Position numbers and translations under genes: made by a program. From assembly GCA_049513975.1 (NCBI GenBank), contig JBEKVM010000020.1, forward strand, positions 1-55,275: a stretch of DNA of 55,275 nucleotides. Reading direction: 5' to 3'. This DNA comes from JBEKOF01 sp049513975 (GTDB lineage Bacteria; Verrucomicrobiota; Verrucomicrobiia; Limisphaerales; Palsa-1400). Shown one piece after another: positions 1-9,262 of this stretch. The number at the start of each line of letters is the position of its first letter. Within the stretch, counting starts at the first letter, position 1. The notes beneath the pieces were generated by a model. The model ran no database searches. It saw nothing but the letters and a program-made list of their open reading frames with translations, and had not been told where the DNA came from.

Positions 1-2308
1 GGGTGGCGAAGAGCGTCCTGGCCCCGACGACGTTGTGCAGGTGCTCGACGATGGACCAGGCCAGGCTCAGTCCGTCAAACGTGCTGGTGCCGCGGCCCAC
101 TTCGTCAAGTATAATCAAGCTGTGCGGGGTGGCGTTGTTCAGGATGTTGGCCGTCTCGCTCATTTCCACCATGAAGGTGGATTGCCCGCGCGCCAGGTCG
201 TCGCTCGCGCCGATGCGGGTGAAAATGCGGTCCACCAGGTCAATCCGCGCCGCCGCCGCCGGGACGAAGGAGCCGGTCTGGGCCAGCAGCACAAGCAGGG
301 CGGTCTGGCGGATGAAGGTGCTTTTGCCCGCCATGTTCGGCCCGGTGACCAGCATCAACTGCTGGGTGGAGTGGTCCAGCAAAACGTCGTTGGGCACAAA
401 CCGTTCCGCCGACTGGCTTTGCTCGAGGACGGGATGGCGGCCCTGGCGGATTTGCAGGAGGCCCTCCCCGCCGATTTCCGGGCGGCAGTAATTGTAAAGG
501 CGCGCCGTCTGGGCAAACGCCGCCAGCACGTCCAGTTGCGCCAGCGCCGCCGCCGTCTGCTGCAAGGCGGGCAATTGTTCCAGCACCGCTTCGCGCACGC
601 GCTGGAACAATTCATATTCCAATTTCATCCCGCGCTCCTCCGCGCCCAGGATCTTTCCCTCCATCTCCTTCAACTCCGGCGTAATGAAGCGCTCGCCCCC
701 GGCCACGGTTTGTTTGCGGAGGTAGTGGGGCGGGACTTTGTCCAGGTTGGATTTGGTCACCTCGATGTAATAGCCGAATACGGAATTGAACCGCACTTTA
801 AGGGAGGCGATGCCGGTGCGTCCGATTTCGTCCTGCTGCAATTGGGCGATCCAGTCCTTGCCCCCCCGGGTGGCCTGGCGCAATTCGTCCAGGCCGGCGT
901 CAAACCCGTCGCGGATCAAACCGCCCTCTTTCAGCGCCAGGGGCGGCTCGTCAACAATAGCGCGCGAAATCAATTCCAGCAAATCAGGCGCTTCGCCCAG
1001 TTGCGCGCTCAATTCCGCGATCAAGGAGGGCGGGCCGGTTTGGGCCGGGCCGGCGGGGCGTTCCATCGGCAATTCGCGCAGAGCATCCGCCGGCGCGGCG
1101 GGCGGCCCGGCGGCCCAGGGGTGGAGAAGTTGTTTGAGCGCGGGGATGTTTTCCAGCGCCTGGCGCAAGGAGACCAGATCGCGCCCGTTGCCGGAGCCGG
1201 CAGCCAGGCGGCCCAGCGTCCGTTCCAGGTCGCGCACTTCGGCCAGATCGCGGCGGAACTGGTCCAGCGCCGCGCCGTTGTCCAGCCAAAGTTGCACCGC
1301 GTCGCTCCGGCGCAGAATCGGCCCGGCCTGCGCCAGGGGAGAACTGAGCCAGTCGCGCAACCGGCGCGCGCCCATCGGCGTCACCGTGCGGTTGACCGCG
1401 CCATAGAGCGAGGCGGAGCGCGGCGCGTCGCGATGCATCGGCTCGAGTATTTCCAGGTTGCGCAGCGTGGCCGGGTCCAGCGCCATGAAATCGGCCCGCT
1501 GATAAAAGGAAAGCCGGGTCAGGGCCGAGACATTGCGCCGCAATTGTTGCGTCAAGTAATGCAACACCGCCCCGGCCGCGCCAATCGCCGCCGGCCGGTC
1601 CCGCAAACCGAACCCGTCCAGCGAGGCCACTTTGAAATGTTCCCGCACCGTGAAGAGGGCGGTTTCCGGCGCGAACACCCAATCCTCGCACGGATTAAAG
1701 ACGGCGGGGCTGTTGTGCGCGAGGGCGGGCAAATGGGCCGCGCCGGCCGGGTAAATGATCTCGGCGGGCCGCAACCGGTCCAGTTCGGCGAGCAGGGCGG
1801 CTTCGCCCTCCACTTCGGTGGCCTTGAAATCGCTGGTCGTCAAATCCACCAGGACGAGTCCGAAAATTTTCCCGCGCGGATAAATGGCGGCCAGGAAATT
1901 ATTCCGGTCGGAGACGAGCAACCGCTCGTCGAAATGAGTGCCGGGGCTGAGAATCTGGGTGACCTCGCGCTTGACGAGCTGGCCGGGGCGGGCCTCCTCC
2001 AACTGCTCGCAGATGGCCACCTTGCGGCCCGCCTTGAGCAGGCGGGCGATGTAAGCGCCGGCGGCGTGGAAGGGGATGCCGCACATCGGGGTCTGGCCTC
2101 GTTTGGTCAGGGCGACGTTGAGCAACTGCGCGCCGGTTTGGGCGTCCTCGAAGAACATCTCGTAAAAATCGCCCAGGCGGAAAAGCAGCAGCGCTTCGGG
2201 CGGCAGTTCGCCTTTGATGCGGCGGTACTGCGCCATCATGGGAGACAGTTGCGTGGTCGGGTCGCTTTGCAAGATCAGCGGGAAAGGTTGAGAGTCCCAG
2301 CCCGCCAC
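1..2308 (-). CDS. mutS: DNA mismatch repair protein MutS (3' end cut by window edge)
   Basis: Mismatch-recognition ATPase of DNA mismatch repair. The gene reads leftwards and leaves the window at base 1, so roughly the last 80-100 residues are missing. The frame opens after a TAA at 2315-2317; I take the GTG at 2308 as start, because the ATG-ATG at 2239 falls inside the conserved N-terminus. Visible in order: the mismatch-binding Phe-x-Glu in GDFYEMFFED, the connector and lever regions, Walker A GPNMAGKST near 318-345, and the ABC-type signature DEVGRGTSTFDGLSLAWS near 60-105. All key residues are present, so it should be functional. A long open frame on the opposite strand (35-2404) is only a GC-rich shadow of this gene. 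The start codon is the uncertain point; the identity is not. Confidence 0.95.
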   Translation of the reverse strand, partial: MAGWDSQPFPLILQSDPTTQLSPMMAQYRRIKGELPPEALLLFRLGDFYEMFFEDAQTGAQLLNVALTKRGQTPMCGIPFHAAGAYIARLLKAGRKVAICEQLEEARPGQLVKREVTQILSPGTHFDERLLVSDRNNFLAAIYPRGKIFGLVLVDLTTSDFKATEVEGEAALLAELDRLRPAEIIYPAGAAHLPALAHNSPAVFNPCEDWVFAPETALFTVREHFKVASLDGFGLRDRPAAIGAAGAVLHYLTQQLRRNVSALTRLSFYQRADFMALDPATLRNLEILEPMHRDAPRSASLYGAVNRTVTPMGARRLRDWLSSPLAQAGPILRRSDAVQLWLDNGAALDQFRRDLAEVRDLERTLGRLAAGSGNGRDLVSLRQALENIPALKQLLHPWAAGPPAAPADALRELPMERPAGPAQTGPPSLIAELSAQLGEAPDLLELISRAIVDEPPLALKEGGLIRDGFDAGLDELRQATRGGKDWIAQLQQDEIGRTGIASLKVRFNSVFGYYIEVTKSNLDKVPPHYLRKQTVAGGERFITPELKEMEGKILGAEERGMKLEYELFQRVREAVLEQLPALQQTAAALAQLDVLAAFAQTARLYNYCRPEIGGEGLLQIRQGRHPVLEQSQSAERFVPNDVLLDHSTQQLMLVTGPNMAGKSTFIRQTALLVLLAQTGSFVPAAAARIDLVDRIFTRIGASDDLARGQSTFMVEMSETANILNNATPHSLIILDEVGRGTSTFDGLSLAWSIVEHLHNVVGARTLFAT

Positions 2309-2381
2309 GCAAGTTTAAAAGTGGAAAAACAACGAATGCCTTCACAAATCGGCTGGCTAAGAGCCGGACAACAGCCTATTG

Positions 2382-3815
2382 ATGAACTTCGCGATGCGGC
2401 TTGAATCTTTCAGTTGGCTTCGACTCGCGTTCGGACGATGCCGGCGGCGGGCCGGCGCAGCGCTGGCGGCGGCGTGGTTGCTGCCCTGCCTGGCGGCGGC
2501 GCAGACCAACTTCGCCGTGCTGGCGCAGGACGGGGCATGGACTTGGTATAACGACCCGCGGGCCGTCTTCCACCACGGACTGCTTTACTTCGGCTCGGTG
2601 CGCTTCGCGGACGGGAAATCGGTGTTGAATGTGTTCGATCCACGGACGGGGCTGACGTCAAATTTGTGGGCGAGCACATGGACGCAACGGGACGACCACG
2701 ACGTGCCCGCGCTCCTGCCGGAACAGGACGGATCCCTGCTGGCCGTTTACGCCCGGCACGCCGCCGACCGGTTCTTCGCCTACCGGCGTTCCCTCACCAC
2801 CAATCCCGTCACCGCCGCCGATTGGGGCGGGGAACAGACGATCCCCGCCACCGGCGCAAGCATGACGTACGCCAACCCGTTCCAGCTTTCGGCCGAGGGC
2901 GGACGCATCTACAATTTCGCGCGCAATCTGAATTACAATCCCACCGTTTTCATCTCGACCAACGACGGGGCCGCCTGGTCGGCGCCGAAGCTGTTCATCG
3001 AAACGGGGCGCGGCGGAACCATCCGGCCTTATCTCAAGTATAGTTCCGACGGGGTGCGGCGCATTGACTTCCTCTACACCGACGGGCATCCGCGCGATGT
3101 GGCCAATTCGCTATATCATATTTATTACGAAAACGGGGCTTTTTACAAAACCGGCGGCGAACTGGTGCGCAGCTTTGCCAGCCTGCCCATTCTGCATGAC
3201 GCCGGCGAGCGGGGGTCGGTCATTTATCAATTCAGCGACGCGGCGCAGTCCGATCCCAACCAGTGGATTCCCACCGGGCGGGCCTGGTGCTGGGAAATCG
3301 CCTCGCAAAGCAACGGCGCGCCGGTCTGTGTCTTCAGCGTGCAGCGCCATCGGGTGGCCGGGCCGGAAAAAGGGGCGGACGACCGCATCTATTATTACTA
3401 CGCGCGCTGGACCGGGACGAACTGGCAGAAGCGCTTCATCGCCCACGCGGGCCGTCCGCTCTATCCGGCGGAGGACGATTACGCCGGGGGCATCTGCCTG
3501 GACCCGCAGGACGCGCGCACGGTCTATATTTCGAGCAACGCGGGCGACCCTTTCAAACTGACCGATACGACGAACATCCCCCTGCGCACCCAGCAGCGTT
3601 ATGAAATCTGGCGCGGGGTCACCGGCGACGGCGGGCTAAATTTTTCCTGGCGGCAGATCACCAGCGACTCGGCGCAGGACAATCTGCGCCCCTACGTGCC
3701 GCGCCGGTATGGCGGCGAGCCGTGCGTGCTCTGGTTTCGCGGGGCCTACAAGGCCTATACGTCTTTCAACTGTTCCATTGTCGGCCTGTTCACAACACGA
3801 GCTGACAAACCCTAA
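2382..3815 (+). CDS. Secreted BNR-repeat family protein
   Basis: Exported protein of about 477 residues that resembles the BNR-repeat family (BNR_4 type, a sialidase/neuraminidase-like beta-propeller fold). A basic stretch followed by a hydrophobic segment ending in CLAAAQ looks like a cleavable signal peptide. Repeated patterns such as NDPRAVFHHGLLYFG and short Ser/Asp-rich turns fit propeller blades. It starts 74 bases after the divergent mutS, so the two could share a promoter region. The ATG at 2382 is used; an in-frame ATG at 2394 and a TTG at 2379 are alternatives. The next gene is a GH2 enzyme, so a role in binding or cleaving polysaccharide outside the cytoplasm is likely. The catalytic activity and substrate cannot be read from the sequence. 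Confidence 0.75.
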   Translation: MNFAMRLESFSWLRLAFGRCRRRAGAALAAAWLLPCLAAAQTNFAVLAQDGAWTWYNDPRAVFHHGLLYFGSVRFADGKSVLNVFDPRTGLTSNLWASTWTQRDDHDVPALLPEQDGSLLAVYARHAADRFFAYRRSLTTNPVTAADWGGEQTIPATGASMTYANPFQLSAEGGRIYNFARNLNYNPTVFISTNDGAAWSAPKLFIETGRGGTIRPYLKYSSDGVRRIDFLYTDGHPRDVANSLYHIYYENGAFYKTGGELVRSFASLPILHDAGERGSVIYQFSDAAQSDPNQWIPTGRAWCWEIASQSNGAPVCVFSVQRHRVAGPEKGADDRIYYYYARWTGTNWQKRFIAHAGRPLYPAEDDYAGGICLDPQDARTVYISSNAGDPFKLTDTTNIPLRTQQRYEIWRGVTGDGGLNFSWRQITSDSAQDNLRPYVPRRYGGEPCVLWFRGAYKAYTSFNCSIVGLFTTRADKP

Positions 3816-3874
3816 TTTGAGAATTCCTTCCCGAAAGTTCTGGCGCGGAGAATGCCAGTTTGTATAATGCGGAC

Positions 3875-6619
3875 ATGGCAACGAAACCCCGTTTTCAATT
3901 TATTCGTCACAACAAGGCAAAACTCATCCTGCCGGGAGCGGTTCTTGGAGCGGCTCTTGTTTTCGCACTCCAAAATGGCTGCTCCAGCAATCCCGTCGTC
4001 GGGGCGGTTTCCCGGCGGGAACGGCTCTCGCTGGACATGGACTGGCGGTTCACGAAGGGCGATCCGCCCGGAAACCAGGTCAGTTTACTCTACGATGTGC
4101 GTCCGGCGGGACGGGGCCGGGGACGGCGCGGAGCAGCCGCGGCCGCCGCGCCCACCAATGAAGCTTCGGCGCCCGCACCGCAGGTCATCAAGCAATGGAT
4201 TCTGCCCATGGGGAATGATCTTATCAAAGACCCGGCGCAGCGGCACGTCCGGCCGGCGGGAAATCTGGGCGGGGACGTGGCCTACGTCCAGCCCGGGTTT
4301 GATGACAGTTCGTGGCGGGCCTTAAATTTGCCGCATGATTGGGGGATCGAAGGCCCCTGGATTACCAATGGCGACGGCGGGACGGGGAAGCTGCCTTTTT
4401 TTGGGATTGGATGGTATCGGAAGAAGCTGGATCTGCCGAAGTCGGACGCGGGCAAATCGCTCTTGCTGGAGGTGGACGGGGCGATGGCTTACTCGACCGT
4501 GTGGTTGAACGGGCAATTCGTCGGGGGCTGGCCTTACGGCTACGAGTCGTGGAGCGTGGATGTGACGCCATACGCGAAGCCGGGAGAAAACAACGAACTG
4601 GCGATCCGGCTGGATAATCCGCCCAATTCGTCGCGGTGGTATCCGGGCGGCGGAATTTACCGCAACGTCTGGCTGGTCAAGACGGAGCCGGTCCATGTCG
4701 GCCACTGGGGAACTTACGTAACCACCCCGGAAGTCGCCACGGCGTCGGCCACGGTCAATTTGAAAGTCACTGTTGACAACAGTTCAAAGAAGAACGCGCG
4801 GGTCAGCGTGGCCACGGAGATTTTCGCGCTGAATTCGGACGGGAACAAGACCGGCCCGGCTGTGGCGAGAATTCCGGACGCCAGCATCCAGATCGCGCCG
4901 GGCGCGAGCGCGATGACGGAAGGGAAAACGACGGTGGCGAATCCGAACTTGTGGGGGCCGTATCCGGCGCAGAAGCCGAATCGGTACGTGGCGGTGACGA
5001 CCGTGCGCCAGGGCAGCCGGGTGCTGGATTCTTACGAGACTCCGTTTGGAATTCGGACGCTGCGGTTTGACCCGAACGAGGGGTTTTTCATCAACGGCCA
5101 GAATCTCAAGCTGCATGGGGTGTGCGATCATCATGATTTGGGGGCCCTGGGATCGGCGGTCAATCGCCGGGCCTTGCAGCGTCAGCTTCAGATGCTGGTG
5201 GAGATGGGCTGCAACGCCATTCGCACCAGCCACAATCCGCCGGCGCCGGAACTGTTGGAACTGGCGGACGCAATGGGGTTGGTGGTGATGGACGAGGCCT
5301 TTGATTGCTGGCTTTCGGGAAAGACCGCCTTGGATTACCACCTGCTCTTCGCCGACTGGCACCAACAGGACATGCGGGCGCAAGTGCGGCGCGACCGCAA
5401 TCATCCCTGCGTGATCATGTGGAGCATCGGCAACGAAGTGGGGGAACAGGGACAAGGGGCGACCGGCGCGGCGGTGGCGCAGAATCTGACGGACATCGTG
5501 CATGAAGAGGACCCGACCCGGCCGACGACCTCCGCGGAGAACAGCGCGCGCGCCAGCAGCCCGTTCCCCAAGGCGATTGACGTGCTGGGCCTGAATTATC
5601 AGGGCGCGGGTGGCGGCATGTCAACCAATGCCCAGTATCCGGTTTTTCATGCGAGTTTCCCGACCAATTTCGTCTATGGCAGCGAGACCGAATCCACCAT
5701 CAGCAGCCGGGGTGTCTATACCTTTCCCGTGGCCACCGGCTTTGGAGCCGTCGCCAACGGGACCCACGGGGAAGACGCGGCCAACCGCCAGATGAGTTCG
5801 TATGACCTCTATTTCCCGGGGTGGGCCACGTCGCCGGACAAGGAGTTCGCGGCGCAGGACCGGTATCCGTTTGTGGGCGGGCAGTTCGTCTGGACGGGTT
5901 GGGATTATCTGGGGGAGCCGACCCCGTTTAATTCGCGCAGTTCCTATTTCGGGATCATAGATTTGGCCGGCTTCAAGAAGGACCGGTTCTATATCTATCA
6001 GGCACACTGGCGGCCGGACTTTCCCATGGCCCACATCCTGCCGCACTGGACGTGGCCGGACCGTGTCGGCCAGGTTACCCCGGTGCATGTCTATACCTCG
6101 GGCGACGAGGGGGAATTGTTCCTCAACGGCCAGTCGCTCGGGCGCAAGACCAAGGGCCAGTATGAATACCGCCTGCGGTGGGACGACGTGGCTTACCAGC
6201 CCGGCGCCTTGAAGGTTGTCACCTACAAGGATGGAAAGCAGTGGGCCACCGACGAAGTCAAGACGGCGGGAGATCCGGCCGGGCTGGCGGCCAAGCCGGA
6301 CCGGAGCACGATTCACGCGGACGGACACGACCTTTCCTTCGTGACGGTGACGGTGGAAGACGCCCAGGGCGTGATGGCGCCGCGGGCGGACACTTCGATT
6401 CATTTTGACATCACCGGCCCCGGCGAGATTGCGGCGACGGACAATGGGGACGCCACCAGCTTCGAGTCGTTCCAGTCCCATGACCACAAGGCCTTCAACG
6501 GGCTTTGCCTGGTCATCATCCGTTCCACCAAGGGGGCCGGAGCGATTGTGCTCAAAGCCAGTGCGCCGGGATTGCAGGGGGCCGAAGTGACCATCCAGGC
6601 CGGGGCAACCTCTCTTTGA
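3875..6619 (+). CDS. Glycoside hydrolase family 2, beta-galactosidase-like
   Basis: Exported GH2 enzyme of about 914 residues that would hydrolyse beta-galactosides or related beta-linked sugars. The N-terminus has a basic and then hydrophobic segment ending in QNGCSS, which may be a lipoprotein signal, although the lipobox is not canonical. A low-complexity Arg/Ala/Pro linker (around residues 75-105) separates it from the sugar-binding beta-sandwich domain. The TIM-barrel catalytic domain shows the acid/base Glu in SIGNEVGEQ (about residue 520) and a nucleophile Glu in YGSETEST (about residue 602). C-terminal beta-domains follow (DUF4982-like position). The ATG at 3875 is chosen over an upstream TTG at 3860. 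The gene follows the BNR protein by 59 bases. Substrate specificity is not decided by sequence. Confidence 0.87.
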   Translation: MATKPRFQFIRHNKAKLILPGAVLGAALVFALQNGCSSNPVVGAVSRRERLSLDMDWRFTKGDPPGNQVSLLYDVRPAGRGRGRRGAAAAAAPTNEASAPAPQVIKQWILPMGNDLIKDPAQRHVRPAGNLGGDVAYVQPGFDDSSWRALNLPHDWGIEGPWITNGDGGTGKLPFFGIGWYRKKLDLPKSDAGKSLLLEVDGAMAYSTVWLNGQFVGGWPYGYESWSVDVTPYAKPGENNELAIRLDNPPNSSRWYPGGGIYRNVWLVKTEPVHVGHWGTYVTTPEVATASATVNLKVTVDNSSKKNARVSVATEIFALNSDGNKTGPAVARIPDASIQIAPGASAMTEGKTTVANPNLWGPYPAQKPNRYVAVTTVRQGSRVLDSYETPFGIRTLRFDPNEGFFINGQNLKLHGVCDHHDLGALGSAVNRRALQRQLQMLVEMGCNAIRTSHNPPAPELLELADAMGLVVMDEAFDCWLSGKTALDYHLLFADWHQQDMRAQVRRDRNHPCVIMWSIGNEVGEQGQGATGAAVAQNLTDIVHEEDPTRPTTSAENSARASSPFPKAIDVLGLNYQGAGGGMSTNAQYPVFHASFPTNFVYGSETESTISSRGVYTFPVATGFGAVANGTHGEDAANRQMSSYDLYFPGWATSPDKEFAAQDRYPFVGGQFVWTGWDYLGEPTPFNSRSSYFGIIDLAGFKKDRFYIYQAHWRPDFPMAHILPHWTWPDRVGQVTPVHVYTSGDEGELFLNGQSLGRKTKGQYEYRLRWDDVAYQPGALKVVTYKDGKQWATDEVKTAGDPAGLAAKPDRSTIHADGHDLSFVTVTVEDAQGVMAPRADTSIHFDITGPGEIAATDNGDATSFESFQSHDHKAFNGLCLVIIRSTKGAGAIVLKASAPGLQGAEVTIQAGATSL

Positions 6620-6837
6620 GCGACAAAGGCAGCCGGCCATATTAAGCAGGCCGGCGAAGGCAGCGTCTGCACCGCGCGGGGCGCGGGCATGCCGCCATTG
6701 CGGGAGTGCAAATTTGAATGGTGTGGTGTTGGCGCTGTGCGCGGATTTCAAGCCACAGGCCCGGCACTACAACAAATGAGGACACCGCCGCTCTTGCGGA
6801 CTGCGCAAGCACAAAGCGACGTCCGCGCGGTTTGCTT

Positions 6838-7656
6838 TCAGCCGGCCAACGGCAATTGAATCTCGGTCAGATAATTCTTCGGGTTGCCTTTGAAGATCAT
6901 CCCCGGCCCTTTGACATAAACTTCGCGCGTTGGCAGGGAGATTTTCAATTTCCGCTCTTCCGTCTGTTGCAGAATCTTCGCGTAACTCCGGCCCAACTGA
7001 TCATAAGCCCCGCGATGCACCAGCGTCAGGCATCGGCCGCCCGGCAGCAGGCGAACCGAAACACCCTCCGCCGCCACTTCCTTGCGGATGGGAAAGCACG
7101 GCTCAAAATCCGCGTCGCCATCGCGATATTCGCCGTCATAATAGAGACACAGCGCCTTGCCGCAAACGTAACGGCCAACGGCCTTGCCGAGTCGCGCAAA
7201 AGCCGCGCCGCAATCACTGTATTTGCCTTTCATGCGGATGCCAGCGATCATCACCGGCTGGATTGTTTTCTCCTCCACCGGAAAGCTGCCGCCTTGCAAA
7301 AGCTGCCGGGCCGCTCTCTCAGTCGAGATGATTTCGTTGAGAGAACGAACGATGTCGCGGTCCTGCCGGATTCGTTGCTGAAGAACATTCTTCTGCCGTT
7401 CCAAATAATCCAGGATGTCCGCTTCATCGCCGCACTCTCCGAGCACGGCGGCAATGTCTTCGATGGAAAATTCCATCTGCCGCAGCCGCATGATGACACG
7501 CGCCTTCTCGATTTTGCCCGCGTCATAGAAGCGATAGCCGGTCGCTTCATCCACGGAACTCGGAACCAGAATTCCTTTTTCGTTATAAAATCGCAGCGTC
7601 TTGACCGACAGACCCGTGACCTGCGAGAACTCGCCGATGCTGTATGAATTGTTCAT
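6838..7656 (-). CDS. MerR-family regulator with GyrI-like effector domain
   Basis: One-component transcription regulator. The N-terminal MerR winged helix is plain: YSIGEFSQVTGLSVKTLRFY, then a tyrosine/arginine-rich wing (GYRFYDAG). A coiled-coil dimerisation helix follows (about residues 75-110), and the C-terminal half matches the GyrI-like/BmrR-type effector-binding fold (VMIAGIRMKGKYSD, RCLTLVHRGAYDQL). Such proteins usually bind small hydrophobic or cationic compounds and activate an efflux or detoxification gene from a promoter with a 19-base spacer. No obvious efflux target is adjacent. The ATG at 7656 or the one at 7665 can serve as start. It is divergent from the Uma2 gene at 7782. 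Confidence 0.88.
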   Translation of the reverse strand: MNNSYSIGEFSQVTGLSVKTLRFYNEKGILVPSSVDEATGYRFYDAGKIEKARVIMRLRQMEFSIEDIAAVLGECGDEADILDYLERQKNVLQQRIRQDRDIVRSLNEIISTERAARQLLQGGSFPVEEKTIQPVMIAGIRMKGKYSDCGAAFARLGKAVGRYVCGKALCLYYDGEYRDGDADFEPCFPIRKEVAAEGVSVRLLPGGRCLTLVHRGAYDQLGRSYAKILQQTEERKLKISLPTREVYVKGPGMIFKGNPKNYLTEIQLPLAG

Positions 7657-7781
7657 ATTCCGCATGGTTTACGGCCTCCAGCAAGGGGAGAGTCAAGAGG
7701 CTTTTTTGTGGGGCGGTCGCAGCGCGCGGTGCGGGCCATTCCGCTCTTGCGGATGCCGCGCGCCCGGCTATAATTTCCTCC

Positions 7782-8357
7782 ATGATGAACGTGGTTGAGT
7801 CTCCGCCGGTCCCCTTGCGCGGGGTGCCTCTCTGGCCCCTGTCCGTGACCGCGTATCGCGCCTTGGGCGAAATGGGGCTGATTCCCAAAAACACGGAACT
7901 CCTCTACGGGTTCGTTTACACGAAAATGTCCAAATCTCCCCTCCATTCCTCACTGCTGCGGCGGCTGAAACGACTGCTTGAACGAGCTCTTCCGCCCGGT
8001 TATTTCTTTGATAGCGAGCAACCCATCACATGCGAAGACTCCGAACCAGAACCGGACATTGCGGTCATTCGCGGAACGGAAGAGGATTTTTGGGGTCAGC
8101 ATCCCAACACCGCCGAATTGGTCATCGAGGTATCCGTGACCAGCCATGATTATGATCGCTCGAAATTGCGCGCCTACGCCAGCGCCGGCGTGAAGGAATG
8201 CTGGCTCATCCTCGGCCCGGAGAAGCAAATCGAGGTTCATCGGCAGCCCAAGGATGGCCAATTCACCGAGCAGGCGCTCCACGGGCCGGGCGGCACTCTG
8301 ACCAGCGCGGCCTTGCCGGAATTCACGATTTCCTTGGACGCCTTTTTCTCCAAATGA
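7782..8357 (+). CDS. Uma2 family (DUF820) endonuclease-like protein
   Basis: Protein of about 191 residues of the Uma2/DUF820 family, which has a PD-(D/E)XK-like restriction-nuclease fold and is common in cyanobacteria and Verrucomicrobiota. The key pattern is visible: EPEPDIAVIRG supplies the acidic residue, LVIEVSVTSHDYDRSK supplies the Glu, and a Lys lies in KLRAYASAGVKECWLI. The frame is open further upstream, but family alignment favours the ATG at 7782. The biological role of the family is unsettled; association with mobile DNA is common. A TATAAT-like string lies just upstream (about 7769-7774), too near the start for a normal leadered promoter. Confidence 0.82.
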   Translation: MMNVVESPPVPLRGVPLWPLSVTAYRALGEMGLIPKNTELLYGFVYTKMSKSPLHSSLLRRLKRLLERALPPGYFFDSEQPITCEDSEPEPDIAVIRGTEEDFWGQHPNTAELVIEVSVTSHDYDRSKLRAYASAGVKECWLILGPEKQIEVHRQPKDGQFTEQALHGPGGTLTSAALPEFTISLDAFFSK

Positions 8358-8433
8358 CTTTTCCTGCGCGAGCACCGGAAGATCCTGAACCCTTGGTTTT
8401 TCGGCAGAAGTCTGCCCGGCAATAACAAAGCTC

Positions 8434-9066
8434 ATGTCAGACGCCATGATTTGGAATATCCTCAATCGGAATTTGTTCTTCGTCAAAAACGCTGTAAGAG
8501 CATCTGAGGCCAAGACTTCGGATAAATTGGATGTTTACGATCCTCAAACGGGCAGTCTTTTGCTGGAATGTCGAGAACCTGATATCGGAATGCTGACGAA
8601 ACTAGGGAGGCTTTTTGGCGGCCGCCATGATCGCGGAACCCCCTTTAATTTGGTGGCCCTGATTCCCGATAACGGACCACAAGTCCTCCGCGCGGCTCGC
8701 GGCAGCGCGACCTTGACGTTTGGCGGCCCTGCCATTGCAATTTCAGATCATCATGATGAACTCCTTGGCTCGCTCAAGAGAAAGCCTATGGCACTTGGAC
8801 GGAAGTTTAACTTCTCCCCGAAAAAGGACGGCGACTCTTTTGTTTTGGACGTGAAATCCAATTTTTTTGGCGGCGATCGCGAGCTGTTCATCAGTGAAAA
8901 GAAGGTGGCCGCTCTCGCTCGCGATTGGAGAGCCGATCATGCCGATTATTTTCAGAAGGAAGTTTTTGCTTATGCATTTTCAATCTCCCCGGAGGTTCCA
9001 CAAAACAATAGAGTCCGTCAGATCCTCCTCGCCTTTGCTGTCGCACAACATCGAGTGGATATTTGA
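8434..9066 (+). CDS. LURP-one/phospholipid scramblase-like protein
   Basis: A protein of 210 residues that looks like the tubby-fold LURP-one-related/scramblase superfamily. What is seen: a start with an aromatic strand (RNLFFVKNAVRA), then DVYDPQTGSLLLECREPD, which matches the family's 'Y-D-P-x-G ... R-E' strand pattern, and repeated beta-strand segments ending in RELFISEKKVAALAR. There is no signal peptide or clear membrane helix. The bacterial function of this family is not established. It lies 76 bases after the Uma2 gene and may be in the same transcript. The assignment rests on motif recognition without a search. Confidence 0.6.
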   Translation: MSDAMIWNILNRNLFFVKNAVRASEAKTSDKLDVYDPQTGSLLLECREPDIGMLTKLGRLFGGRHDRGTPFNLVALIPDNGPQVLRAARGSATLTFGGPAIAISDHHDELLGSLKRKPMALGRKFNFSPKKDGDSFVLDVKSNFFGGDRELFISEKKVAALARDWRADHADYFQKEVFAYAFSISPEVPQNNRVRQILLAFAVAQHRVDI

Positions 9067-9262
9067 ATCAGGTGTCAAATGAACATTTCCTCAATACAAG
9101 AACCTTCCCGACAACTCAAGCCAGGTCCACATCCTGTTTCGCTGAAATCGTGTTTCGGCGCTGTGACAGCCCGCGCTTGACATCGCCGCCAATTCACAAT
9201 CAAATAGCCGCCCCCGCACGCTTGCTGGCTGAAGGCCACAGCGCCGGGATGAGACACGCACC

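Noticed and set aside
35..2404. 789-residue open frame on the + strand
   Set aside because: Antisense shadow of mutS; the protein is Gln/Arg/Gly-rich without recognisable motifs, while the minus strand encodes clear MutS motifs.
3861..3866. TATAAT just before the GH2 gene
   Set aside because: Lies 9 bases before the ATG, too near for a normal -10 box of a leadered transcript, and no -35 at the right distance.
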